DNA from: Mesorhizobium sp. B2-1-8
GTDB lineage: Bacteria; Pseudomonadota; Alphaproteobacteria; Rhizobiales; Rhizobiaceae
DNA: 64,000 nt
Reading direction: 5' to 3'
NCBI RefSeq assembly: GCF_006442545.2
Contig: NZ_CP083952.1
Coordinates: 1,977,501 to 2,041,500, forward strand
The translations under genes were made by a program, and so were the position numbers. The notes under the pieces were generated by a model. That model was given only the letters and a program-made list of their open reading frames with translations. It had not been told where the DNA came from and searched no databases. Positions 34,945-43,838 of this stretch are shown here, piece by piece; position 1 is the stretch's first letter, and every line of letters begins with the position of its first letter.

Positions 34945-35651
34945 ATGATGCCACTCCTGATCGCCGTGGCGATGGCCATCGCGCGGTTGCTGGCCGCGAA
35001 TTTCTGGATGGCGTGGGTGATGTAGCTGTTGACGGTGTTTGAGGAGACGCCAAGGATGACTGCCACCTCGTCGGTGGTCTTGCCTTCCGAGACCCAGAAC
35101 AGGCATTCGCGCTCACGATCCGAGAGCGGATCCTGCATGGCCGCGGCGGCGATCAACTGCGGAATGTGCGAGAGCGCGTAGCAGCATTTCAGTTGCGCCT
35201 TCATCAGCGCCGGCTGGTCGATCTGGCCGGCCGCCGCCGCCGAGAACAAGGCGAACAGGCGCCGACGGCCGACATTCAGCCGCAGTGAATAGATTTCGGC
35301 ATGGCCGAGCACGTCGAGGAGCCGGGCCTCTTCGCCCGAGACCAGCCCCTCGGCATCCGGCGCCTCGGCCGCCACGAACGGTGTCGGACGGATACCGGGT
35401 GCGGCGGTGAGCGGTCCCTGGGCAAGGCTTGCGATCAGCCGCTTGCCGATCAGCTCGATGGCGTCGAAGATCCAGTTCGAGGAGACGATATGCGCATCGT
35501 TGCGGTCCTGGTCATGGACGATGGCGACCAGCATGTAGCTGTCAGCGCCGATCTCGGCGGTCAGCTCCATGAAGAAGCTGGTGAGATCACCGCGCGACGT
35601 CAGGCGCGAGCCCAATGTGTCGGATTGAAGAGGCGCGGCGGGACTGCTCAT
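34941..35651 (-). CDS. visN: LuxR-family master regulator VisN
   Basis: VisN is the partner of VisR at the top of the motility cascade. Taken from the Met at 35651 it has 236 residues; a longer start at 35777 is possible, and no strong ribosome site decides. The N-terminal domain (about 15-160) may bind a ligand. The C-terminal HTH is DPLSDRERECLFWVSEGKTTDEVAVILGVSSNTVNSYITHAIQKFAASNRAMAIATAIRSGII. It is followed at once by visR. The two C-terminal domains clearly resemble each other. Confidence 0.9.
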   Translation of the reverse strand: MSSPAAPLQSDTLGSRLTSRGDLTSFFMELTAEIGADSYMLVAIVHDQDRNDAHIVSSNWIFDAIELIGKRLIASLAQGPLTAAPGIRPTPFVAAEAPDAEGLVSGEEARLLDVLGHAEIYSLRLNVGRRRLFALFSAAAAGQIDQPALMKAQLKCCYALSHIPQLIAAAAMQDPLSDRERECLFWVSEGKTTDEVAVILGVSSNTVNSYITHAIQKFAASNRAMAIATAIRSGII

Positions 35652-36120
35652 CTGCTGCTTTTGGCCGGAATCGATGCTGATGTCCGGTTGCTGGAGAGCC
35701 AGCCGCCGAACCCGAAAACGCGTTACTTTTACGAGACACACAAGGCGCGGGGCCGCGCCCAACCAGACGGAATCCATTCAGGGCACGCGAAGACATCCGC
35801 GTCTGGCGCCGGAGAAGTCCGGAACGTGAGACTTTGGGTGGTTGCCGCGCCCCCCGAGGACCGGCTGATTCGGGTCTAATCTACCCGCAGATGAATCCGA
35901 CATCAAACGCGATTTGACAAAATCGAATCCGATGGACTCGGCCTGCGACTCAGAGGCCGATCTCCATGCCTTTCCATGGGCGGGACGTCGAGCCGGGCAG
36001 GCCGGTCATCGCGTTTGCGATGGAATCATACGATGCCGGTGGATGCAAAAAAGGGCGGCCCCCGCCACCCTTTCCCCTGTCCGTCTTCCGCGCAGACCGT
36101 GCTCCCTCTGAACGACGAAT
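35652..36120. promoter_or_regulatory. Gene-free stretch upstream of visN and downstream of the HDAC-like gene
   Basis: These 469 bases hold no believable gene. The visN promoter must lie here. A perfect inverted repeat CGATTT-GACA-AAATCG at 35910-35925, flanked by two copies of GAATCCGA (35893-35900 and 35925-35932), could be an operator. Positions 36046-36073 hold a terminator that reads from the gene on the right. Confidence 0.45.
36046..36073 (-). terminator. Rho-independent terminator after the HDAC-like gene
   Basis: On the minus strand a 10-base stem (AAAGGGTGGC with its partner, including one G-U pair) with a 4-base loop is followed by a run of T. It lies about 50 bases after the stop at 36121 and ends the TetR-HDAC unit. 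Confidence 0.8.
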
Positions 36121-37152
36121 CTAACGATCCTCGAAGCCGGTCAGCACGCCGACGGCATTGATGCCGATCTCCTCGACGGCGTAGCCGCCCTCCTGGACGA
36201 ACAGCGTCGGCAGGCCGAGTTTGGCGACGCGCCGGCCGATCTTGGGATAGTCGGGGCTTTTCAGCTTGAACTGGCTGATCGGGTCCTTCTCGAAGGTGTC
36301 GACGCCGAGCGAGACGACGACGATGTCGGGCGCGTAGGCGGCGAGCCTGGCGCAGGCATCTTCCAGTGATGCGTTCCAGGCCTCCCAGCCGGTGCCGAAG
36401 GGCATGGGATAGTTGATGTTGAAACCTTCGCCCGGGCCCGCGCCGCGCTCATCGGCATGGCCGAGAAAGAAGGGGTATTCGACCATCGGATCGCCGTGCA
36501 GGTTGAGAACCTGCACGTCGGCGCGGTCATAGAAGATCTCCTGCGTGCCGTTGCCGTGGTGATAATCGACGTCGAGGATCGAGACACGTTTGGCGCCCTG
36601 GTCACGGAACCATTGCGCGGCGACCGCCGCGTTGTTGATGTAGCAATAGCCGCCCATGAAGCCGGCGCCGGCATGGTGGCCGGGCGGACGGCAGAGCGCG
36701 AAGGCCGATCTCTCGCCGTCCTTGACCAGGCCGGCCGCGGTCAGCGCGACGTCGTAGGACGATTTGATCGCGGCCCAGGTACCCTCGACGAAGGTGGCGC
36801 CGCCGTCGAAGGAATAGTAGCCGAGCAGGGCATCGATGCGCTTGGGCGGCACGTCGCCGCGCAGGCCGCGCGTCGGCCAGGTGAAGGGCATCGCCGAGCC
36901 CGTGAAGCCGGATTCCACCCATTGCGGCCAGACCGTCGGCAGGAAGTCGATGTAGTCGGCTCTGTGGACGCGCTTGGCGGCGGCAAGGTCGTGCTCGACC
37001 GGCGCGATGATCGGACCGAGCTTCTCCGTTTCGACGCGCGCCTTGATGAACTCCGCGCGCGAGGGCTTTTCAAAGCCGGGCACGACGGCAGAGGTAACCA
37101 GTTCCATCTGGCCGGCGTGGCCGGCGTGAAGCGGCGAATAGACAGTCTTCAT
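36121..37152 (-). CDS. Acetylpolyamine amidohydrolase-like enzyme (histone deacetylase fold)
   Basis: This 343-residue cytoplasmic zinc hydrolase probably removes acetyl groups from acetylated polyamines. The HDAC-fold residues are all present: His159-His160 in CRPPGHHAG, metal ligands Asp196 and His198 in DVDYHHGNGTQ and Asp285 in LGVDTFEKDP, and the transition-state Tyr324 in QEGGY. These positions fall within one residue of those of the Mycoplana ramosa acetylpolyamine amidohydrolase, and the length is about the same. ATG 37152 has AGAGGAA upstream. It follows a TetR gene by 23 bases, and a polyamine-type ABC importer lies 2.8 kb away, which supports the substrate. Other deacylation substrates remain possible. 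Confidence 0.88.
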   Translation of the reverse strand: MKTVYSPLHAGHAGQMELVTSAVVPGFEKPSRAEFIKARVETEKLGPIIAPVEHDLAAAKRVHRADYIDFLPTVWPQWVESGFTGSAMPFTWPTRGLRGDVPPKRIDALLGYYSFDGGATFVEGTWAAIKSSYDVALTAAGLVKDGERSAFALCRPPGHHAGAGFMGGYCYINNAAVAAQWFRDQGAKRVSILDVDYHHGNGTQEIFYDRADVQVLNLHGDPMVEYPFFLGHADERGAGPGEGFNINYPMPFGTGWEAWNASLEDACARLAAYAPDIVVVSLGVDTFEKDPISQFKLKSPDYPKIGRRVAKLGLPTLFVQEGGYAVEEIGINAVGVLTGFEDR

Positions 37153-37175
37153 GAAGTTCCTCTCGAAGCGCGAAA

Positions 37176-37829
37176 TCAACCAAGATTGAGATAGGGGCTC
37201 AGCAGCGCGAGCCACATGGTTTCGACATCGTCCTCGATGAGGTCGAATGTCCTGCGGTCCTTCTTCAGCCCCACGAGCCGGCAGGCATGCCCGACCTCCA
37301 TCATCACCACGCCGAGCCGGCTGGCGATCTTGCCTTCGAGCGCCGGGTTTACATGCTGCAGCCAAGCCGCATAGAGGGCGATGATCTGGTCGTCATATTC
37401 GTTCTGGATCGGCCGCAGTTCGGCATTGCCTGAGATGGCCTCGATCACCGGCATCAGGGTGGCGTTTTCGAGATAGAGCTTCGACGTGTCGATGAAGAGC
37501 TTGCGCACTTCGCGCCGAAACTCTTCGCGGTTGGTGGGCGCGGCGACCTTGATGCGCCTAGCGATCACCTCGGGAAAGGACGACAGCCAGCGCCGTGCCA
37601 GATCCAGAAGAATGGCTTCCTTGTTGGGAAAGTACTGGTAGACCGAACCGACCGACAGGCCCGCGCGCTGCGCGATGGCGAGCGTCGTCGGCGTCTTGGT
37701 TCCTTGCTCCCGCGTCAGGATCAGCGCGGCGTCGAGAATCCTGTCGACCACCTTGCTGGATCGCTGTTGCCGAGGCTGCTTGCGCGGTTCGAGCGCTATC
37801 CTGGTTTTGCGGTCGAGACTGCGCTTCAC
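37176..37829 (-). CDS. TetR-family transcriptional regulator
   Basis: This 217-residue regulator has the TetR DNA-binding domain at residues 15-70 (RSSKVVDRILDAALILTREQGTKTPTTLAIAQRAGLSVGSVYQYFPNKEAILLDLARRW) and an all-helical ligand domain. The start is taken as GTG at 37829; an upstream in-frame ATG would add an unlikely tail. It is co-transcribed with the HDAC-like gene and faces the divergent amidohydrolase gene, so it probably controls this locus. The ligand is unknown; a polyamine or acylated amine is a guess from context. Confidence 0.88.
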   Translation of the reverse strand: MKRSLDRKTRIALEPRKQPRQQRSSKVVDRILDAALILTREQGTKTPTTLAIAQRAGLSVGSVYQYFPNKEAILLDLARRWLSSFPEVIARRIKVAAPTNREEFRREVRKLFIDTSKLYLENATLMPVIEAISGNAELRPIQNEYDDQIIALYAAWLQHVNPALEGKIASRLGVVMMEVGHACRLVGLKKDRRTFDLIEDDVETMWLALLSPYLNLG

Positions 37830-38088
37830 TGCTTGATGCCCTCGTACCCCGCCTGGTCCCAACACGGGCGGAGCGTGCTGTCCACAATACATTCTAAATC
37901 CGGCATGTTGACAAACGCGAATAATCAGTCGCATTCTTTATCCACGCTGTCTCTTGGGATAACAAGGGGAATTTCGAAGACAGCGCGCCGGCATCATTCG
38001 TTATCCGACGGTCCCGCTCCGTGGTGTGGGGGGTCGTTGGACGCGAGCTTTGCCGCTCTCAGTCAGTCGTCAAAAGCGCGGAGTCGCG
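37830..38088. promoter_or_regulatory. Divergent promoter region between the TetR and amidohydrolase genes
   Basis: These 259 bases lie between divergent genes and hold no gene. The part 37885-37975 is AT-richer than its surroundings and contains GAAT...ATTC half sites (about 37918-37936), which could be a TetR operator. Assignment is by context and eye only. Confidence 0.35.
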
Positions 38089-39768
38089 ATGTCGGTCACG
38101 GGTGCGGGTGATAGTGCGGATCTGATTGTCATCAACGGTCGTGTGCTGACCATGGACGATGACAATCCCGCCGCCGAGGCCGTTGCCGTCAAGGACGGCG
38201 CCATCATCGCCATCGGCAGCAGCACCTCCATCGAAGAGTTCAAGGGATCGGGCACCAAGGTCATCGACGCGCTTGGCGGATCGGTCCTGCCCGGCTTCAT
38301 CGAAGCCCACATGCATCTGTTTTCGGGCGCCGCCGAGCTTGCCCATCTGCAACTGGCCGGGGTGCACGGGTTCGAGGCGCTGCAGAAGGCGATCCGCGGC
38401 TATGCAGCGACGCACCCCGACGCGCGGATGCTGGTCGGGCAGAGCGTCGACTATACCGTGCTCGACGACGAGCGGGTGACGCGCCACCATCTCGACGCGG
38501 TCCTGCCGGACCGGCCTTTCGTCATGGCCGCCCCCGACCATCATACGATGTGGGCCAACACCAAGGCGCTAGAACTGGCCGGCATCCTCAACGGGCGCAC
38601 GCTTGGGCCGGGCAACGAGATCGTCATGGGCGACGATGGCCTGGCAGCGGGCGAATTGCGCGAGGGCGAGGCGTTCGGCCCGGTTCTCGACCTTGCCGGC
38701 GAAGGCCGCGTGCGACTGGGCCTGGCGACCGGCGGCGAGCCCAACCCGATGCCGTCGGCCGCCGAACGCGCTGCCGACCGCGACATCATGCGGCGCGGGC
38801 TTGCCTGGTGCGCGCGCCACGGCATTACCTCTATCCAGAACATGGACGGCAATCTTTACCAGCTCGAACTCTTGGCCGAGATCGAGGCCGAGGAAGGGCT
38901 GCCCTGTCGGGTGCGGATCCCCTTCCACTACAAGAATTTCATGACGCTCGACATGCTCGACAAGGCGTCTGTCATGGCAGAGCGCTACGACAGCGAGTGG
39001 CTGTCGTCGGGCATGGTCAAGGTGTTTTATGACGGCGTGCTCGATTCCTGGACGGCTGTCATGATCGAGCCCTATGCCGATCGGCCCGACTGGGTCGGCG
39101 AGCCGCTGTTCACGCCGCAGCAGTTCATCGATCTGGCAGTCGCCGTCGACAGGCGCGGGCTGCAGATTGCGGTGCACTCGATCGGCGACGGCGCGGTGCG
39201 TGCCGTGCTCGACGGCTACGAGGCGGCGCAAAAGGCCAATGGCAAGCGTGACAGCCGGCATCGCGTCGAGCATATCGAGGTCACCACCACCGCTGATGTG
39301 CCTCGGTTTGCCGAACTCGGCGTCATCGCTTCCATGCAGCCCCCGCATCCGCCGGGCGCCATGGATTTTCCGCTGGAGCCGACCGTGTCGCGCATCGGCC
39401 CGGCCCGCTGGCCGCTGAGCTATGCCTGGCGGACCTTGAAGAACGCCGGCGCCCATGTCGTGTTCGCCTCGGACTGGCCGGTTTCGCCGATCGACCCGAT
39501 CCTGGGCATCCAGGCGGCAGTACTGCGCAAACCCTGGGCAGAAAGCGATCCCGACCAGAGCTTCTCGCTGCATGAATCGATCGCCGCCTACACGGTCGAG
39601 GGCGCCTATGCCGAATTCGCCGAGCACCGCAAGGGCATGCTGAAATCAGGCTACATGGCGGATCTGGTGGTGCTGTCGGCCGATATCGGGAAGACGACGC
39701 CAGCCGATCTGCATAAGCTGCGGCCGGTGACGACGATCTGCGGCGGCAAGGTCACCTATCAGGCCTGA
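38089..39768 (+). CDS. Amidohydrolase family protein (YtcJ-like)
   Basis: This 559-residue metal-dependent hydrolase of the YtcJ/N-substituted formamide deformylase group is probably cytoplasmic. Metal ligands appear in EAHMHLF (His74 and His76), in RHRVEHIEV and in FASDWPVSPIDP (the conserved Asp of the amidohydrolase barrel). The start at 38089 (MSVTGAG) has GGAG six bases upstream. It lies 140 bases before the polyamine importer, on the same strand. The substrate is unknown; with the HDAC-like gene and importer around it, an amide of a diamine or polyamine is possible. Confidence 0.88.
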   Translation: MSVTGAGDSADLIVINGRVLTMDDDNPAAEAVAVKDGAIIAIGSSTSIEEFKGSGTKVIDALGGSVLPGFIEAHMHLFSGAAELAHLQLAGVHGFEALQKAIRGYAATHPDARMLVGQSVDYTVLDDERVTRHHLDAVLPDRPFVMAAPDHHTMWANTKALELAGILNGRTLGPGNEIVMGDDGLAAGELREGEAFGPVLDLAGEGRVRLGLATGGEPNPMPSAAERAADRDIMRRGLAWCARHGITSIQNMDGNLYQLELLAEIEAEEGLPCRVRIPFHYKNFMTLDMLDKASVMAERYDSEWLSSGMVKVFYDGVLDSWTAVMIEPYADRPDWVGEPLFTPQQFIDLAVAVDRRGLQIAVHSIGDGAVRAVLDGYEAAQKANGKRDSRHRVEHIEVTTTADVPRFAELGVIASMQPPHPPGAMDFPLEPTVSRIGPARWPLSYAWRTLKNAGAHVVFASDWPVSPIDPILGIQAAVLRKPWAESDPDQSFSLHESIAAYTVEGAYAEFAEHRKGMLKSGYMADLVVLSADIGKTTPADLHKLRPVTTICGGKVTYQA

Positions 39769-39908
39769 TAATGGCATGAGGCTTGCTGGCTAAAAGACTG
39801 ACTGAACTGTGATTCAATGCCGGGCTTGCCAACCTACCGGCCATGTGGTCACATCCAACAGGGGACAAACTCCGCCAGCAAGAGCGGGGTCAACAGTGAG
39901 GCGTAATC

Positions 39909-41003
39909 GTGCCGGACAAACCGGATCGGAATGCGATTGAAGTAGTAAACGTCAGCAAAATTTTCGGATCGGGTGAGGGGCAGGTCGCTGCCCTCGACAA
40001 GGTCTCGGTATCCATCCGCGAGAACGAGTTCTTCACGCTGCTGGGACCCTCCGGCTGCGGCAAGACCACCTTGCTGCGGCTGATCGCCGGCTTCGACTTT
40101 CCAACCGCCGGCGAGATCCTGCTCTACGGCCAGGACATCGCGCCATTGCCGCCCTTCAAGCGGCCGGTCAACACCGTCTTCCAGTCCTACGCGCTGTTCC
40201 CGCATATGACGGTCGCGGACAATATCGGCTTTGGCCTGGAAATGCTGGGCAAGCCGAAGGCCGAGATCAAGGCGCGTGTCGCCGAGATGCTGAAGCTGGT
40301 CAAGATGGAAGCGCTGGCCGGCCGTCGCACCGGTCAGATTTCGGGTGGCCAGCAGCAGCGTGTGGCGCTGGCCCGGGCACTCGCGCCGCAGCCGAAAGTG
40401 CTGTTGCTCGACGAACCGCTCTCGGCGCTCGACTACAAGCTCCGCAAGGAGATGCAGATCGAACTGAAGCGGCTGCAGAACGAGACCGGCATCACCTTCA
40501 TCTTCGTCACCCATGACCAGGAAGAAGCGCTGACGATGTCGGACCGCATCGCGGTGATGTCGTCGGGCAAGATCCTGCAGGTCGGCTCGCCCTGGGACAT
40601 CTACGACAAGCCGGCGGAGCGCTTCGTCGCCGACTTCATCGGCGAAACCAATTTCCTCACCGCCGCCATCTCAGGCGCCGGCAAGGGCAAGGCGCGCGCG
40701 ACGCTCAAATCCGGTGCGATCATCGAGGCGACCGTCGCAGAAGGCTTCCAGCCGAAAGACAATGCCACCGTGGTGGTGAGGCCCGAGCATGCCAAGCTGA
40801 CGAAGGACAAGGGCGACCTGTCGGGCACGGTCGAGAACATCGTCTATTTCGGCACCGACACGCATATACATGTCCATCTCGACAGCGGCGAGGCCTTCAC
40901 CGTGCGCCAGCAGAACACGCGCAGCGCCGGCTGCGGTTTCGATCGCGGCGACAAGGTCGGCATCATGATCGGCAACGACGCCGCGCAAGTGCTGAGGGAC
41001 TGA
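39909..41003 (+). CDS. potA: Polyamine ABC transporter ATP-binding protein (PotA/PotG type)
   Basis: The ATPase of a putrescine/spermidine-type importer, 364 residues. Walker A is GPSGCGKTT (Lys52), signature [14 protein letters not shown], Walker [13 protein letters not shown], and [16 protein letters not shown] is the switch region. A TOBE domain follows from about residue 275. The start is GTG with GAGG upstream. The stop overlaps the start of the next gene. The four genes to 43773 form one operon. Confidence 0.92.
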   Translation: MPDKPDRNAIEVVNVSKIFGSGEGQVAALDKVSVSIRENEFFTLLGPSGCGKTTLLRLIAGFDFPTAGEILLYGQDIAPLPPFKRPVNTVFQSYALFPHMTVADNIGFGLEMLGKPKAEIKARVAEMLKLVKMEALAGRRTGQISGGQQQRVALARALAPQPKVLLLDEPLSALDYKLRKEMQIELKRLQNETGITFIFVTHDQEEALTMSDRIAVMSSGKILQVGSPWDIYDKPAERFVADFIGETNFLTAAISGAGKGKARATLKSGAIIEATVAEGFQPKDNATVVVRPEHAKLTKDKGDLSGTVENIVYFGTDTHIHVHLDSGEAFTVRQQNTRSAGCGFDRGDKVGIMIGNDAAQVLRD

Positions 41004-41923
41004 TGGCGACCGCGGAAGAAGTCGCCAAGGCAGCGGAACGGCGCGATGTCCGCGACCGCTGGCTTTTGTCAGCGCCGGCGCTGCTGGTCATTCTGTTTGC
41101 CGCGACCGGCCCGCTGCTGATCGTGCTGGTCTATTCGTTCCTGACCCCCGGCGCCTATGGCGACGTGAAATGGCAGTTCTCATCCGACGCCTGGACATCG
41201 GTCTTCCTGGAGCGCGATATTTTCGACGACACGCTGTCGCTCGCGGCGGCGCACGTCACCATCGTCTGGCGCTCGATCAAGCTTGCGGTTGTGACGACGC
41301 TCGCCACCTTGGCGCTCGGTTTCCCGACGGCCTATTTCATGGCGACGCGCAGCGAAAAGACCAGGGATCTCTGGCTGTTCCTGATCACCATCCCGTTCTG
41401 GACGAACCTGTTGATCCGCACCTTCGCCGTGCTGCAGATCATCCGCAACGAAGGCATCGTCAACACGATCCTGCTCAAGCTCGGCATCGTCTCGGCACCG
41501 GTCCAGATCCTTTACACCGACACGGCGATCCTGATCGGCATGGCCTATGTCTACCTGCCGCTGATGGTGCTGCCGATCTATGCCAGCATGGAGAAGCTCG
41601 ATTTTCGCCTCGTCGAGGCGGGCTATGATCTCTATGCGACACGCTTCAAGGTGCTGCGCAAGATCATCTTTCCGCTGGTCAAACCCGGCGTCATTGCCGG
41701 CTCGATCCTGGTTTTCATTCCGGCACTGGGCGCCTATGTGACGCCGAGCGTGCTTGGCGGCGGCAAGAACATGATGCTGTCCAACCTGATCGAGTTGCAG
41801 TTCGGACAGGGCCGCAACTGGCCGCTGGGCTCGGCGCTGTCGATCACGGTGATGATCATCGTCATGGTGGCGCTGCTTGCCTATGTGCGCAATGCCGGCA
41901 AGTCGGGGGTGCGGCATGGCTAG
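41003..41923 (+). CDS. potB: Polyamine ABC transporter permease (PotB/PotH type)
   Basis: This 306-residue inner-membrane permease has six predicted helices and the PotB/PotH pattern: GFPTAYFMATRSEKTRDLWLFLITIPFWTNLLIRTFAVLQIIRNEGIVN, and the EAA loop DLYATRFKVLRKIIFPLVKPGVIAGSILVFIPALGAYVTPSVLGGGKNMMLSNLI. It pairs with the next gene, whose start lies 8 bases inside its 3' end. Confidence 0.93.
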   Translation: MATAEEVAKAAERRDVRDRWLLSAPALLVILFAATGPLLIVLVYSFLTPGAYGDVKWQFSSDAWTSVFLERDIFDDTLSLAAAHVTIVWRSIKLAVVTTLATLALGFPTAYFMATRSEKTRDLWLFLITIPFWTNLLIRTFAVLQIIRNEGIVNTILLKLGIVSAPVQILYTDTAILIGMAYVYLPLMVLPIYASMEKLDFRLVEAGYDLYATRFKVLRKIIFPLVKPGVIAGSILVFIPALGAYVTPSVLGGGKNMMLSNLIELQFGQGRNWPLGSALSITVMIIVMVALLAYVRNAGKSGVRHG

Positions 41924-42716
41924 CAACTTCTCCATCAAGCACCAGCCGGGCTTCACCGCGATCGCGGCAACCTGTTTCATCGTGCTCTATCTGCCGATCT
42001 TCGTGCTGGTGATCTACGCCTTCAATGCGGCAAGCTCGACCTCGGAATGGGGCGGCTTTTCGCTGAAATGGTTCCAGTCGGCATACCAGAACACGCAGGT
42101 CATCGATGCGACGCTGCGCTCGTTCCAGATCGGCTCCATCGCGGCGGTGCTGTCGACCATCTTTGCTACCATGGCCGCGCTCGCCACCACCCGCACGGCG
42201 TCCTATCCCGGCCTGACCTTCAAATACGCGGCGATCAACCAGCCGCTGATGGTGCCCGAGATCGTCACCGGCGTGGCGCTGCTGATCTTCTTCTCGCGCA
42301 TCAAGATCTTCACCGGTTATTCCGGCATCGGCTACCTGGTCGCCGCGCATACGGCGTTCTGCATTCCCTTTGCCTATCTGCCGATCCGGGCGCGGCTGGA
42401 GAATATGGACCTGACGCTGGAACGCGCCGCGGCCGACCTCTACGCGACGCCGTGGAAGACCTTCCGCCGGATCACGCTGCCGCTTTTGTGGCCCGGTATC
42501 CTGGCCGGTCTGATGCTGGCCTTCGTCATCTCGCTCGATGACGTCGTCATCACCGAATTCGTCAAATCGGGCGGCCAAGACACGCTGCCCACCTATATGC
42601 TCGGCCAGATCCGCCGCGGCATCACACCCGAGATCAACGCGATATCGACCGCCTTCCTGCTGCTTTCGGTCGCGATCGTCACGTTGTTTTTCTTCGTCAG
42701 CAGGAAACGAGACTGA
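41916..42716 (+). CDS. potC: Polyamine ABC transporter permease (PotC/PotI type)
   Basis: The second permease, 266 residues, with six helices and the EAA-loop motif AAADLYATPWKTFRRITLPLLWPGILAGLMLAFVISLDDVVITEFVKSGGQDTLPTYM, typical of PotC/PotI. The start at 41916 (MASNFSIKH) overlaps potB; an earlier Met is in poor context. It completes the PotB-PotC heterodimer with two PotA copies. Confidence 0.93.
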   Translation: MASNFSIKHQPGFTAIAATCFIVLYLPIFVLVIYAFNAASSTSEWGGFSLKWFQSAYQNTQVIDATLRSFQIGSIAAVLSTIFATMAALATTRTASYPGLTFKYAAINQPLMVPEIVTGVALLIFFSRIKIFTGYSGIGYLVAAHTAFCIPFAYLPIRARLENMDLTLERAAADLYATPWKTFRRITLPLLWPGILAGLMLAFVISLDDVVITEFVKSGGQDTLPTYMLGQIRRGITPEINAISTAFLLLSVAIVTLFFFVSRKRD

Positions 42717-42738
42717 ACCTGAAATGGGAGTTAAAACC

Positions 42739-43773
42739 ATGAACTGGAAGACAACAGCGAGCGCCATGGGGTTGGCGCTGCTCGCTTCGACGGGCATCGC
42801 CCGCGCCGACGGCGAACTGAACATCTACAATTGGGGCAACTATACCAGCCCCGACGTGATCAAGAAGTTCGAGGCCAAATACAACATCAAGGTGACTATC
42901 ACTGACTATGACTCGAACGACACCGCGCTGGCCAAGGTCCGCCAGGGCGGCACCGGCTTCGACATAGCGGTGCCTTCGCAGACCTACGTGCCGATTTGGA
43001 TCAAGGAAGGCCTCGTGCTCGAGACCGATCCCGGCAAGATGGAGAACTTCAAGAACGTCGCGCCCGAATGGGCCAATCCCGACTTCGATCCAGGCCGCAA
43101 ATACTCAGTGCCGTGGGCATTGGGCACTGTCGGCGTGGTCGTCAACACCGACGTCTACAAGGGGCCGGCCGACAGCTGGGGCATCATCTTCAACACGCCG
43201 GACGAGCTCAAGGGCAAGGTCAACGTCGTTCCCGAGATGAATGACGTCATCTTCGCGGCGATCAAATATGTCGGTGGCCAGCAATGCACCGACGACAAGG
43301 CGGTTCTGAAGAAGGTGCGCGATACGCTTGTCGCGGCCAAGCCGAACTGGATCGCCATGGAGTACAACACCATCGAAAAGATGGGCGCCGGCGACTTCAA
43401 GGCAACCAGCGACTGGAACGGTTCGGCTCTGCGTCAACGCCTGGCCAATCCGGCCATCCACTACAATTATCCGAAGGAAGGCTATGGCCTGTGGAGCGAT
43501 AACGTCGTCGTTCTCAAGGAAGCCAAGAACGTCGAGAACGCCAAGCTGTTCCAGAACTTCATCATGGATCCGGAAAACGCGGCGGGCCTCTCTGCCTTCC
43601 ACCGTTACGCCAACGCCATCACCGGCTCGGACAAGTATATGCCGGCGGACATGAAGGACGCGCCGGAAGTCGTGATTCCAGCCGCCGCGAAGCCACAGGG
43701 CGAATTCCAGAAAATGTGCGCACCGGAAATCCAGGACATCTACACCAAGATCTGGACCGAACTGCAGAAGTAG
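42739..43773 (+). CDS. potF: Polyamine-binding periplasmic protein (PotF/PotD type)
   Basis: The solute-binding protein of the importer, 344 residues with a signal peptide (about 1-23, ending GIARAD). The mature start ELNIYNWGNYTSPDVIKKFEAKYNIKVTITDYDSN is the polyamine-binding protein hallmark. It ends with APEIQDIYTKIWTELQK. ATG 42739 has GGGAG upstream. A strong terminator follows at 43788. Ligand specificity (putrescine, spermidine or an acylated form) cannot be read. Confidence 0.9.
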   Translation: MNWKTTASAMGLALLASTGIARADGELNIYNWGNYTSPDVIKKFEAKYNIKVTITDYDSNDTALAKVRQGGTGFDIAVPSQTYVPIWIKEGLVLETDPGKMENFKNVAPEWANPDFDPGRKYSVPWALGTVGVVVNTDVYKGPADSWGIIFNTPDELKGKVNVVPEMNDVIFAAIKYVGGQQCTDDKAVLKKVRDTLVAAKPNWIAMEYNTIEKMGAGDFKATSDWNGSALRQRLANPAIHYNYPKEGYGLWSDNVVVLKEAKNVENAKLFQNFIMDPENAAGLSAFHRYANAITGSDKYMPADMKDAPEVVIPAAAKPQGEFQKMCAPEIQDIYTKIWTELQK

Positions 43774-43787
43774 TCACAGACACAAGG

Positions 43788-43822
43788 GACCCGGCGGCAC
43801 CCGCCGCCGGGTCTTTTCTTTT
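43788..43822 (+). terminator. Rho-independent terminator after the polyamine importer operon
   Basis: A perfect 11-base GC-rich stem (GACCCGGCGGC and its complement) with loop ACCC is followed by TTTTCTTTT. It lies 15 bases after the binding-protein stop and ends the pot operon, so the following serine hydrolase genes need another promoter or read-through. Confidence 0.92.
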
Positions 43823-43838
43823 CCGGGAATGGCCTTTC

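Noticed and set aside
35914..36111. Possible 65-codon gene upstream of visN
   Set aside because: Overlaps the terminator at 36046-36073, lacks a ribosome site and has no domain.
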